DNA of 64,000 nt from an uncultured Lachnospiraceae bacterium (GTDB lineage: Bacteria; Bacillota; Clostridia; Lachnospirales; Lachnospiraceae): contig CANQRU010000010.1 of the NCBI GenBank assembly GCA_947626395.1, forward strand, positions 23,162 to 87,161. Direction: 5' to 3'. The notes beneath the pieces were generated by a model that was not told the origin of the DNA, did no database searches, and worked only from the letters and a program-made list of their open reading frames with translations. Positions 48,752 through 56,738 of the stretch are shown here, piece by piece; position 1 is the first letter of the stretch; every line of letters begins with the position of its first letter. The position numbers and the translations under genes were made by a program.

Positions 48752-49021
48752 AGATTATGAAAAAAATTTTATCTAATGTCTGTTGAAAATGAAACTTTCA
48801 GTTAATTCTTTAACTATTTATACTATAAAGAACAAATATGAAATAGGTTTAGCAAGTTTGTAAAGAAATTATAAACTTTTTGTGAACAAGCTCGGGCCGG
48901 AACCTATTCTCTGACTCTCCGCGTTCTCTGACTCCCGGTATTTTCTGATTCCCGTCAGGAAGCCGTATTGGCGGCCAGGGCAGTGCGTACGCGTTCCGGC
49001 AGACTTCAGCTTTCTCAGCCG

Positions 49022-50485
49022 TCAGCCTTCTCCGTCGGAATGCGCGGCCAGCAGTTCCTGCTTCATCTTCCACAGCGGCAGGGACAGGTCCACATGGATC
49101 TTATGCGGGAATTCCAGACGCAGGGACTCTTCCCAGAGCGTGCCGATCTCCTTTGCGCAGTAGTCGCGGATCTCCATGACCTTCGGCGACTGGTAGACGC
49201 ACTGGCCTTCCAGGAATACCGGCACCATCAGCTCGCGGATCGTGTAGGTTCCGCCTTCCAGATTGGTCCGCTTCCAGGTGTTGACCGGGTCGAAGAGCAG
49301 CAGCGGATCCTTCTCATCATAGACCTCGTCGGCCAGGCAGATCAGGTCGGCCACCAGCTTGCCGGTCTTCTTGTCGTAGATGCGGCGGATCACTTTATTG
49401 CCGGGATTGGTGATCTTCTCGGCGTTCTCCGATACCTTGATCTTCGGGATAAATGTATCCGTGTCTTCATCAAAAATGGCGGACAGCTTGTAGACGCCGC
49501 CGAAGGAGGGGCAGTCCTTGGAAGTGATCATGTTCGTGCCCACGCCCCAGGAATGGATCTCGGCGCCCTGCAGTTTCAGACTGGTGATCAGATTCTCGTC
49601 CAGGTCGTTGGAGGCGGAGATCACCGCGTCGGTAAATCCGGCCGCGTCAAGCATCTTGCGCGCTTCCTTGGAGAGATAGGCCAGGTCGCCGCTGTCCAGG
49701 CGGATGCCGTAGAAGGTCAGCGGGATGCCTTTTTCGCGCATCTCGGTGAAGACCCTGATCGCGTTGGGAACGCCGGATTTCAGCGTATCGTAGGTGTCCA
49801 CCAGCAGGATGCAGGCGGACGGGAAAATACTGGCGTAGGTGCGGAAGGCGGTCAGCTCGTCCGGGAAGCTCATGACCCAGCTGTGGGCGTGGGTGCCGCG
49901 GACCGGCACGTCGAACATCTGACCGGCCAGCACGTTGGATGTGGCGACGCAGCCCGCGATCATGGCGGCTCTGGCGCCGTAGATTCCCGCGTCCGGCCCC
50001 TGGGCGCGCCGCAGGCCGAACTCCATGACGCCGTCGCCCTGGGCCGCGTGAACCACGCGTGACGCCTTGGTGGCGATCAGGCTCTGATGGTTGATGATAT
50101 TCAGAAGCGCCGTCTCCACGAACTGGGCCTCCATGATGGGGGCGATGACCTTCACTAACGGCTCCTTCGGAAATACCACGGTCCCCTCCGGGATCGCATA
50201 GATGTCGCCGCTGAAATGGAAGCCGCGGAGATATTTGAGGAACTCCTCCTCAAAAAGGCCGGTGGAGCGCAGATAGTCGATGTCCTCAGAACTGAAATGG
50301 ATGTTCTTCACATAGTCGACGGCCTGCTCCAGTCCGGCGCAGATGGCGTAGCTGCCGCCGCCGGGATTGCTGCGGTAGAAAGCGTCGAAGATAACGGTTA
50401 CGTTCTGTTCCTGTTCTTTGAAATATCCCTGCATCATCGTAAGCTCATAGAGATCGGTCAGCAGGGTGAGATTGCGGTCTGCCAT
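49022..50485 (-). CDS. pncB: Nicotinate phosphoribosyltransferase
   Basis: 487 residues. Makes nicotinate mononucleotide for NAD salvage. Family marks: DLYELTMMQGYF at the N-terminus, YAICAGLEQAV, HAAQGDGVMEFGLRRAQGPDAG (active-site region with the catalytic-type His), FPSACILLVDTYDT and IRLDSGDLAYLS. AAAGGAGG lies upstream of the ATG. Its mRNA would begin with hairpin element 4 (50545-50579), immediately downstream of the -10 box, which may be regulatory or stabilising. Confidence 0.95.
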   Translation of the reverse strand: MADRNLTLLTDLYELTMMQGYFKEQEQNVTVIFDAFYRSNPGGGSYAICAGLEQAVDYVKNIHFSSEDIDYLRSTGLFEEEFLKYLRGFHFSGDIYAIPEGTVVFPKEPLVKVIAPIMEAQFVETALLNIINHQSLIATKASRVVHAAQGDGVMEFGLRRAQGPDAGIYGARAAMIAGCVATSNVLAGQMFDVPVRGTHAHSWVMSFPDELTAFRTYASIFPSACILLVDTYDTLKSGVPNAIRVFTEMREKGIPLTFYGIRLDSGDLAYLSKEARKMLDAAGFTDAVISASNDLDENLITSLKLQGAEIHSWGVGTNMITSKDCPSFGGVYKLSAIFDEDTDTFIPKIKVSENAEKITNPGNKVIRRIYDKKTGKLVADLICLADEVYDEKDPLLLFDPVNTWKRTNLEGGTYTIRELMVPVFLEGQCVYQSPKVMEIRDYCAKEIGTLWEESLRLEFPHKIHVDLSLPLWKMKQELLAAHSDGEG

Positions 50486-50544
50486 GATGAATGCGCCTCC
50501 TTTTAGGCCGCGCCGGTCGGGGCGCGGGTTTCAATTACGTCAGT

Positions 50545-50579
50545 ATGCAAGAAACGCGCCAGTGACGCGTTTCTTGTAT
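50545..50579. repeat. 35-nt hairpin element 4, at the pncB transcript start
   Basis: 14-nt arms (50545-50558, 50566-50579) pair completely, with one G-U pair, around the loop CCAGTGA. It is the best-preserved copy. It begins where the pncB transcript should begin. Confidence 0.8.
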
Positions 50580-50587
50580 TTATGGAT

Positions 50588-50615
50588 AGTATAGCACATA
50601 TTCCCAGGGAATCAA
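50588..50615 (-). promoter_or_regulatory. pncB promoter
   Basis: On the minus strand TTGATT (50615-50610), a 16-nt spacer and TATACT (50593-50588). Confidence 0.6.
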
Positions 50616-50670
50616 TCAGAAATTATTTTATTCTTATTTTATAAACAAAATAAATTGTTAATATTCTACA

Positions 50671-50699
50671 TTGATTTTTTATAATTTGCCATATATAAT
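50671..50699 (+). promoter_or_regulatory. Promoter for the transglutaminase-like gene
   Basis: TTGATT (50671-50676), a 17-nt spacer and TATAAT (50694-50699), in an AT-rich stretch. Confidence 0.7.
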
Positions 50700-50759
50700 T
50701 AGAATACACAGATAATTTTAGGCAACACGGGGAAGGTATGAAAGAGGGAGTTTTCTGAC

Positions 50760-51458
50760 GTGAAATTGACAGCTAAGGGGAGGCAGAATTATCTGGCTGT
50801 TGTAGTGGCAGCCATCGTATTGGCAGCTCTGCCGTGCAGAGGTCTGCTGACGTCAAGGGCGGCTGCAGATTCTTCAGCCGTACATGCAGAAGATCCGTTT
50901 GTGCGATTTGAGAATGGAGAAGAGCAGTCATTTCGGAATAAAGAGGAGGCAAGGCGGTTCCTTGAGGAGTATCTCCTTCAGTATCGGATGCGCGACATCT
51001 GTACGAACAGATACCCTGTTGTCAGATACAGCGACCGTGTTGTGCTCCGGTTCCCGGACGACCGGAGATATGACCGGGACGCTCTCATCGAGACCATATG
51101 GGAACGGTTTGGCAGTCTGGAAGGGGCTTCGGTTCCTGAACGGATTGCGGATATGTGTTACAAGCTGAATGAGAAGATGATTTATGATACGGATTTTGCC
51201 GGCGCCCCTATGGATCAGTCGCTGGAAGCAGGCCGGGGCGTCTGCTGGCACTATGTCAAGATAGCCGCTGTTCTGCTTCAGGAAAGCGAAGTCCCTACGG
51301 CGGTAGTTCATGGACTTTTGGAGGGAGACAGTCACGTCTGGCTGAGGTGCCGGCTGGAGGATGGGACGGTCGTTGATGTGGATCCGGAGGAAGGGATTCT
51401 GAATGATGCGCAGATGAAACACCTGACAGTTACTCCTTACATAACGCCGTACAGATGA
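50760..51458 (+). CDS. Secreted transglutaminase-like (papain-fold) protein
   Basis: 232 residues from GTG 50760. The signal peptide or anchor is at about 10-35 (YLAVVVAAIVLAALPCRGLL). The C-terminal transglutaminase-like core has the full Cys-His-Asp set: GRGVCWHY (Cys), GDSHVWLRC (His) and VVDVDPEEG (Asp). These domains act as proteases or cross-linkers of cell-wall-associated proteins. The target is unknown. The middle part (EEARRFLEEYLLQY) is helical and has no recognised family. Its own promoter and terminator make it a single-gene unit. Confidence 0.82.
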   Translation: MKLTAKGRQNYLAVVVAAIVLAALPCRGLLTSRAAADSSAVHAEDPFVRFENGEEQSFRNKEEARRFLEEYLLQYRMRDICTNRYPVVRYSDRVVLRFPDDRRYDRDALIETIWERFGSLEGASVPERIADMCYKLNEKMIYDTDFAGAPMDQSLEAGRGVCWHYVKIAAVLLQESEVPTAVVHGLLEGDSHVWLRCRLEDGTVVDVDPEEGILNDAQMKHLTVTPYITPYR

Positions 51459-51468
51459 ATGACACGCG

Positions 51469-51513
51469 ACACGCCCGCATGACCGGGAAAGGCCGGATGC
51501 GGGCGTGTATTTT
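51469..51513 (+). terminator. Terminator after the transglutaminase-like gene
   Basis: ACACGCCCGCAT pairs perfectly with ATGCGGGCGTGT; an inner CCGG/CCGG hairpin lies in the loop; ATTTT follows. Confidence 0.85.
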
Positions 51514-51514
51514 C

Positions 51515-51549
51515 ATGCGGGCGGGGCGCCAGTGACGCCCTGCCTGCAT
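51515..51549 (+). repeat. 35-nt hairpin element 5
   Basis: 14-nt arms (51515-51528, 51536-51549) pair with two G-U pairs around the loop CCAGTGA, the same loop as element 4 but with different arms. It starts two bases after the preceding terminator. Confidence 0.8.
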
Positions 51550-51671
51550 TACGTTATTAATTGTATGGGAAAAAGTACTTTATTAATGTTTAAAAAGTGC
51601 GGCAGTCAGCAGTCCGACGGCAAGACAAAGTGCGGAGATGCCGATCAGAAGCCATGTCTCGGGAGAAACGG

Positions 51672-53723
51672 TTATGGTTTCGGCTTCTGCGGAGGGGCGT
51701 TCCAGTTCTGGCGCTGTCCCCGCTGCATAAAGCCGCCGTTTTGGCCGGACTGCCAGTCGGCAGCATTCTGGTCCGGCGGTATGAAACTGCCGTTTTGGTC
51801 AGGCTGAAAACTGCTGTCTCCGGAGGAATCACGGAATTTCATGTGGTACTGGTCGGGAGTCTGGACATCGCCGGAAGTGGCGTCTTGGCTGTCGGAGGAT
51901 GGTGAGTCGGGGAGTTGGGGTGTCTTGCCGTCTGGCAGTTGTGGAACTTCCCCATCCGGCATCTGTGGAGTCTCTCCATCCGGCATCTGCGGCGGCGTTC
52001 CGCCGCCATTCATCTGCCCACCAATTCTGCCGCCGAAATCGGTTCTGCCTGTGGTTCCATCGGTGCTTTCATCCGCGTTTTCACTCGGATTCCCGTTCAC
52101 ATTTCCACTTGCATCCCCGTTCATAGTTCTGTCAGGCCTTCTGCCCATGCCGCCGGTCATGCCCCCATTCATGCCGCCGTCCATGTCTCCATTCATACCC
52201 CCGTTCATGCCGCCCCGCATACCGCCGAACCGGCCGCCCATGCCGAAGCCGCCGGCGGAGGAGTTATCGACCACGACTTCTGTCTCCGTGCCGTCGATCA
52301 CGACGGTGCAGGTCTCGCCCATCTGCAGCTGCGGCGCGCTGAGGATGATGGAAGAGAAGCTACAGGGTACGGTCTCGGACAGGAGCGTCTCGCCTGATTC
52401 ATTTTTCAGGGTTACGGAAGCGTTCTCCGCTGTGGTGGAAACGGTCTGCATGATGAAGCACTGTTCTGACGTGGAATCAAAGCCTTCTGCCATGCCGCTG
52501 CCGCCGGCCGCGATGACGGTGCCGCCGCTGATCTCACAGACGCCGCCGCTTTCGGTGCCGCAGTCCAGGGCGCAGTTGGAGCCGCTGCCGTTCACGCTGA
52601 TGAACAGATTGCCGCCGGTGATGTAAATGCTTCCGTTGGAGTCCAGGCCGTCCGCGTCGCGGCCGGTGGGGTTCACGATGCGGATATCGCCGCCGGCAAT
52701 GGTGATGGCAGAAGTGCCGTAGCCGTTGGCGTTGATGCCGTCGTCTGTCGGCGTGATGTCGATGCTGCCGCCGCTGACGATGACGTCGATCGCTTCGATG
52801 CCCTCATAGCAGGAGGGAATCGTGACGCTGCCGGATTCCATATAGAAATAGCTGGTGCTATCGTCGTTGGACGCGGTAATGCCGTCGTCTCCGGTCCGGA
52901 TTGTCAGATCCGCGCCCGCGATCCGTACGCTGTCGTTGGCGTGAAGGCCGTCCTGGGGCGCCGTGACTGCGATCTGTCCACCGGTGATCGCCAGGTCGTC
53001 GTTGCAGACGATGGCGTGCTGATAACTGGTAGTTACGGTGAGAGAACCGCTACCGTTGATCGTCAGGTCGTCGCGGGAATAAATCGCGCCGTCGATGTCA
53101 CCGGAAGAGTTCCCGGATGCACTGGCAGAAGAGTTTCCGGATGCGTTGCCGGAAGAGTTTCCGGACACGCTGGCGGAAACATTCCCGGGTTCATTGCCAA
53201 GAACATTTCTGGAAGGGCTGCCGCCGGAAACGTTCGTGCTGCTGCCGCCGCCGGACGCTGTCCAGCCAGCGATCTCATTTTCCGTCCCGTCCGCCAGGGT
53301 CAGGAATACCTTTTCCGCCTGCTTCACCAGGATTGCTGCGCCGTCCTCGTTCCGGACCGAAGCGCCGTCCATCAGGAGCCAGATTTTATCATCTTTATCC
53401 GCGTCGATGATCAGGCTGCCATTGTCCAATTCACCAGAGACAATATATCTGCCCGCGTACACGATTTGAACGCTTCCGTCGTAGAAATACGCGCCGTTGC
53501 CGTGAATCTCGGCGCCGTCGCCGGTCAGTACGATCCGCGTGGCGTCGCCGGCTTCGTCCGCCCAGTCCCCATCCAGGTCATTGGCTGTGAACTGGCCGCC
53601 GGCGTCTTCGTCCGCCATGACCGTGATCCCGAGCCTCTGCCCATTCATGAAGAGGATGGTCAGAAGGAGAGTCAAGACGATCGCGATGACGCAGATCCGG
53701 TCAATGTGTTTGCTTGCTGCCAT
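51672..53723 (-). CDS. Cthe_2159-type carbohydrate-binding beta-helix protein
   Basis: 683 residues. An N-terminal signal or anchor (about 9-28) is followed by a right-handed beta-helix with repeated DGI/G-NGxG turns (DDLTINGSGSLTV, DDGITASNDD, DDGINANGYG). This matches the Cthe_2159 family, whose founder binds acidic polysaccharide and calcium. The second half is low complexity: SGNSSG repeats in the middle, then GGMNGGM and PQMPDGE/PQLPDGK repeats. It is probably cell-surface. It follows DUF4956 by six bases, part of a VTC-DUF4956-Cthe_2159 group that recurs in Clostridia. Confidence 0.85.
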   Translation of the reverse strand: MAASKHIDRICVIAIVLTLLLTILFMNGQRLGITVMADEDAGGQFTANDLDGDWADEAGDATRIVLTGDGAEIHGNGAYFYDGSVQIVYAGRYIVSGELDNGSLIIDADKDDKIWLLMDGASVRNEDGAAILVKQAEKVFLTLADGTENEIAGWTASGGGSSTNVSGGSPSRNVLGNEPGNVSASVSGNSSGNASGNSSASASGNSSGDIDGAIYSRDDLTINGSGSLTVTTSYQHAIVCNDDLAITGGQIAVTAPQDGLHANDSVRIAGADLTIRTGDDGITASNDDSTSYFYMESGSVTIPSCYEGIEAIDVIVSGGSIDITPTDDGINANGYGTSAITIAGGDIRIVNPTGRDADGLDSNGSIYITGGNLFISVNGSGSNCALDCGTESGGVCEISGGTVIAAGGSGMAEGFDSTSEQCFIMQTVSTTAENASVTLKNESGETLLSETVPCSFSSIILSAPQLQMGETCTVVIDGTETEVVVDNSSAGGFGMGGRFGGMRGGMNGGMNGDMDGGMNGGMTGGMGRRPDRTMNGDASGNVNGNPSENADESTDGTTGRTDFGGRIGGQMNGGGTPPQMPDGETPQMPDGEVPQLPDGKTPQLPDSPSSDSQDATSGDVQTPDQYHMKFRDSSGDSSFQPDQNGSFIPPDQNAADWQSGQNGGFMQRGQRQNWNAPPQKPKP

Positions 53724-53729
53724 AACCCG

Positions 53730-54401
53730 TCACCCCATATAATCCCCGTTGTAGCTGACCAGCACGGCGCTGCTGACGCCGGGCATCGCGGCCAGCGCGT
53801 TGACGAAGTCGGTGTTGTCGTCCTTCAGACGGACTTCCAGGTTCAGTTCCACCATGCCTTTCTGGGCCGTCTTGCTCTTGACAGACATATGGCTTACATT
53901 CTGCTCCAGAAATGCTTTCGCCGTCGTCTCATACTCGTGTCCGGCGCACTGGAGGACCAGAATGTAGGGATTTACGTGGGATTTGCGGTTGACAAATACC
54001 AGCAGGATCACGCCGATGATCACGCTGCCGATCACGGCCAGAGGGATCATACCGGCCGCCAGCACGATGCCTACGGCGATGGACCAGAAGAGGAAGGCAA
54101 TATCTAACGGCTCCTTGATCGCCGTGCGGAAACGGACGATGGAGAGGGCGCCGACCATACCTAAGGACAGGACCACGTTGCTGGTGACCGCCAGGATGAC
54201 CAGGGTGGTGATCATGGTCAGGGCCAGCAGGGTGACGCCGAAGCTGGAAGAGTACATGACGCCCTGATAGGTTTTCTTGTAGACGAGAAGGATGAACATG
54301 CCCAGGCCGAAGGCCAGGACCAGTGCCAGCGTCATGTCGAGGACGCTGATGGAAGTTACGTTTTCCAGAAAACTGGATTTGAAAATGTCGCTGAATGTCA
54401 T
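53730..54401 (-). CDS. DUF4956 membrane protein
   Basis: 223 residues. Four membrane helices lie in the first 140 residues (ALVLAFGLGMFILLVY, TLLALTMITTLVILAV, GIVLAAGMIPLAVIGSVIIGVILLVFV). The signature SLGMVGALSIVRFRTAIKEPLDIAFLFWSIAVG is intact. A cytoplasmic alpha/beta domain follows (VELNLEVRLKDDNTDFVNALAAMPGV), like an ACT/MgtC-type sensor. Function unproven. It sits between the polyphosphate polymerase-type gene and the surface protein gene and probably forms a complex with one of them. Confidence 0.88.
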   Translation of the reverse strand: MTFSDIFKSSFLENVTSISVLDMTLALVLAFGLGMFILLVYKKTYQGVMYSSSFGVTLLALTMITTLVILAVTSNVVLSLGMVGALSIVRFRTAIKEPLDIAFLFWSIAVGIVLAAGMIPLAVIGSVIIGVILLVFVNRKSHVNPYILVLQCAGHEYETTAKAFLEQNVSHMSVKSKTAQKGMVELNLEVRLKDDNTDFVNALAAMPGVSSAVLVSYNGDYMG

Positions 54402-54682
54402 GGTGAAGATTTCCTTTCTTTCTTATAATTTATAGTTGTTATGTTTTTTACGACTGTTTCCGGCAGTAGCATTGGGTACCGGTTTTATTTTGCCGGAGGT
54501 GCAGGACATGTATCGTCTGCAGTGTTCCATGCGTTGGAACCATTTGGTTTGAATCCGGTCGTCGCAGTATTCTTTGAAACTATGCTTGCCGGAAGCGGTC
54601 TGCCTGCTCATTCATTAAGTATATTCACAGCACCTGTCAAGTATCGTCAATTCGAGAAATATGGCGCTTCTTGGTGCTTTAT
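54402..54682. other. 281-bp gap inside the VTC cluster, with a coding-like remnant
   Basis: VTC and DUF4956 genes are usually close; here 281 bases separate them. On the plus strand, 54441-54692 reads as an open frame with membrane-protein character (AGGAGHVSSAVFHALEPFG, AVFFETMLAGSGLPAH). It has no ribosome binding site and is opposite to its neighbours. It may be a decayed gene fragment or chance; not recognised. Confidence 0.3.
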
Positions 54683-55354
54683 CTACCCGTAGATCCTGCA
54701 CTGGGCGTATTTGGAAAATGCTCCCGCCCGCCGCCCGTTAAGCCTTACGGCGTCGCGGATGATGTCCGGCAGGAAGCCGTCCCATTTGACTTCCAGAATG
54801 ATCGGCGCGTTTCCGGCCGGGATCGTCACGCAGTCAGGATTCAGGAAATCCGTACAGTTAAGGCCGGTGCGGATGTCGTAGTCCAGAGTGACGCGGACGT
54901 TGCCGGGCCCGTAGACGAAGGGTTCCCGCGTGTAGTCCACGATGGTTTTGGGCCTCAGGCCTCCGCCGCGCATCTTGGCGTAGAGTTCAAGCAGCAGGGC
55001 GTCGCCGGAGCCGGCCATCCAGTCGATGTCTCCGTTTGCGATGGCCTGCGCCTGCGCCGCGGTGAGCGCGGTCGTCTGCTTATTTCCAAGTCCCGCCAGT
55101 TTGCTTTTCTTTTCCAGGTGTATCATGGACGTGTCCTGATTATAATATCGGATGCGGAATTTCTCCCGGCGGCTGACGCCGTCGAGCTTCTCACGCAGCG
55201 CCGTATCGGCGGGATCGTCGAAATACAGGCTTCGGATCTGGTACCGTCCGTTTATCGTGTGTTCGTCCGCGGAAGCGACCGCCCGAAGGCGCTGCCGCAG
55301 CGCGATCATGTCGGAATAGTTGATCTCGTGTTTCCATTCATGCCGGTAATCCAT
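54683..55354 (-). CDS. VTC-domain (polyphosphate polymerase-like) protein
   Basis: 223 residues. VTC/CYTH-type tunnel fold: RHEWKHEINYSD at the start, RYQIRSLYFDDPADTAL, KFRIRYYNQD, IHLEKKSKLAG (paired basic residues), VTLDYDIRTG and IILEVKWDGFLPD (acidic metal-binding residues). In yeast, VTC4 makes polyphosphate from ATP. The bacterial single-domain form with DUF4956 is predicted to do similar chemistry, which is inference. AGAAGGAGG precedes the ATG. Divergent from hsp20. Confidence 0.88.
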   Translation of the reverse strand: MDYRHEWKHEINYSDMIALRQRLRAVASADEHTINGRYQIRSLYFDDPADTALREKLDGVSRREKFRIRYYNQDTSMIHLEKKSKLAGLGNKQTTALTAAQAQAIANGDIDWMAGSGDALLLELYAKMRGGGLRPKTIVDYTREPFVYGPGNVRVTLDYDIRTGLNCTDFLNPDCVTIPAGNAPIILEVKWDGFLPDIIRDAVRLNGRRAGAFSKYAQCRIYG

Positions 55355-55592
55355 GGGAACCTCCTTCTGCTATTGATTCAGTACCCCGCGGGCGGAGGAA
55401 GAAAGCGGCGCGGGTTCCGTAACGGATTTCGCGGCTTTGCTTCGGCCATTTGCCAGCGGCGGTGATGTTGTCATTGTAAACGGCGATCTTGAACAAAAAT
55501 AGAAAATTCTGTGAAAAAAATGTGAAATGACGGAAACCGGGACAGGTGATTCCAGACGCAGAGGCGAAAGTTCACAGATTTTTCACAAAAAA

Positions 55593-55635
55593 TTAGCACT
55601 CGACCCTTGACAGTGCTAACAATATGTGTTATATT
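55593..55635 (+). promoter_or_regulatory. CIRCE operator overlapping the hsp20 promoter
   Basis: TTAGCACTC, 9 nt, CAGTGCTAA (55593-55619) is a CIRCE repeat with one mismatch. TTGACA (55607-55612) lies inside it, with a 17-nt spacer to TATATT (55630-55635). Same layout as upstream of groES. Confidence 0.9.
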
Positions 55636-55708
55636 ACACGTAGAACAAAGGAAGAGACCTTTGTTGGAAAGCAAAAAACACATTTTCATAGAAAAGGAGC
55701 GATGAGTT

Positions 55709-56143
55709 ATGTTGATGCCTAGTATTTTTGGAGAGAGATTATTTGACGACTGGATGGACGGGTTCCCCTTCCGCGACAATCTGCCGGAGGTGCGTATGAA
55801 CCAGCTGATGAAGACCGACATCCGCGAGCATGAGAACGGCTACGAGCTGGATATCGATATGCCGGGCTTTAAGAAGGAAGACCTGAAGGCGGAGCTGAAG
55901 GACGGTTACCTGACCATCGAGGGCCACACCAGCCACAACGACGATGAGAAGGACAAGAACGGCAAATATATCCGCCGCGAGCGCTTCACCGGTTCCTGCA
56001 AGAGAACCTTCTACGTAGGCGAGGAAGTCACCGAGGAGGATATCAAGGCGAAGTTCGTGGACGGCATTCTGAAGCTGTCGATCCCGAAGAAGCAGCAGCA
56101 GCCGAAGGTGGAGCAGAAGAAATATATTGCCATCGAAGGCTGA
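55709..56143 (+). CDS. Hsp20/alpha-crystallin small heat-shock protein
   Basis: 144 residues. ATP-independent holdase that binds unfolding proteins. The alpha-crystallin domain (about 30-130) contains GYELDIDMPGFKKEDLKAELKDGYLTIEGHT and the conserved late FVDGILKLSIPKK with its IPK tail motif. N-terminal LMPSIFGERLFDDW is the usual short variable arm. AAAGGAG precedes the ATG. Control by HrcA through CIRCE is expected and would link it to groESL. Confidence 0.96.
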   Translation: MLMPSIFGERLFDDWMDGFPFRDNLPEVRMNQLMKTDIREHENGYELDIDMPGFKKEDLKAELKDGYLTIEGHTSHNDDEKDKNGKYIRRERFTGSCKRTFYVGEEVTEEDIKAKFVDGILKLSIPKKQQQPKVEQKKYIAIEG

Positions 56144-56152
56144 TCGGTCTGA

Positions 56153-56219
56153 AGATCCGCGGCCTGCGGAACGGTCGGGGCCGGAAGATCAGCGGTCTGT
56201 GAAATGATTGGGGACCGGA
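56153..56219 (+). repeat. Imperfect tandem duplication, period about 33 bp
   Basis: Two copies beginning AGATC and ending GGRCCGGA (56153-56185, 56186-56219). Most differences are transitions. Confidence 0.65.
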
Positions 56220-56232
56220 CGGCAGACGTCTT

Positions 56233-56267
56233 CCGCATTCGGCGGCCGGATGGCTGTCCGGATGCGG
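56233..56267 (+). other. Hairpin downstream of hsp20
   Basis: CCGCATTCGG and CCGGATGCGG pair (one G-U) around a 15-nt loop. No T-run, so not clearly a terminator. Confidence 0.4.
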
Positions 56268-56310
56268 ATCAATGAGAGAATTGTTATTTAATTAAATAAC
56301 AGGAATGATA

Positions 56311-56357
56311 ACAGCCGGGGGATCCCGCTGCCGGAAACGGCGGGATCCCCCGGCTGT
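56311..56357 (+). terminator. 18-bp perfect palindromic hairpin, probable hsp20 terminator
   Basis: 56311-56328 and 56340-56357 are perfect complements around an 11-nt loop, an unusually long stem, followed by ATGTTT. The 595-base gap between hsp20 and ppdK otherwise holds repeats, a hairpin and the ppdK promoter region, no gene. Confidence 0.6.
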
Positions 56358-56495
56358 ATGTTTCGGGGCAGCTGATCGGCTTCAGTCTGTCTTTCCGGCC
56401 AAAATGGAGAGCAAGCGCCCGCGTAGGCAGATTATATAAGGCAAAGTACAACAAAAGTACAACAAGTCAAAAAGCAAATTTTTCCATTTCTCCCC

Positions 56496-56523
56496 TTTAC
56501 TTGAAGGCAGTTTATGGTATACT
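56496..56523 (+). promoter_or_regulatory. Possible ppdK promoter
   Basis: A good -10, TATACT (56518-56523), with a weak -35 TTTACT (56496-56501) at 16 nt. Leader about 210 nt. Confidence 0.45.
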
Positions 56524-56738
56524 ATTATCAGGCTGTCCGCGGCATCCTGCTGTGTTGTTGTGCGCGGGAACGTATCGTGACGCGTCACCCGGTATCTGCA
56601 GCGCGGCGGCGCGGGCCGGAGAGAGGACTGCGCGGAAAGAGCGTCTTATGCAGTGGTTTATTTTCTGTGTGGATATTTCCGTATGAAATGACAGGCGGAC
56701 GGCGAGACTAGGACTATAGCATATAGGAGGAATGCACG

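Noticed and set aside
48968..50062. 364-codon plus-strand open frame over pncB
   Set aside because: Antisense shadow of pncB.
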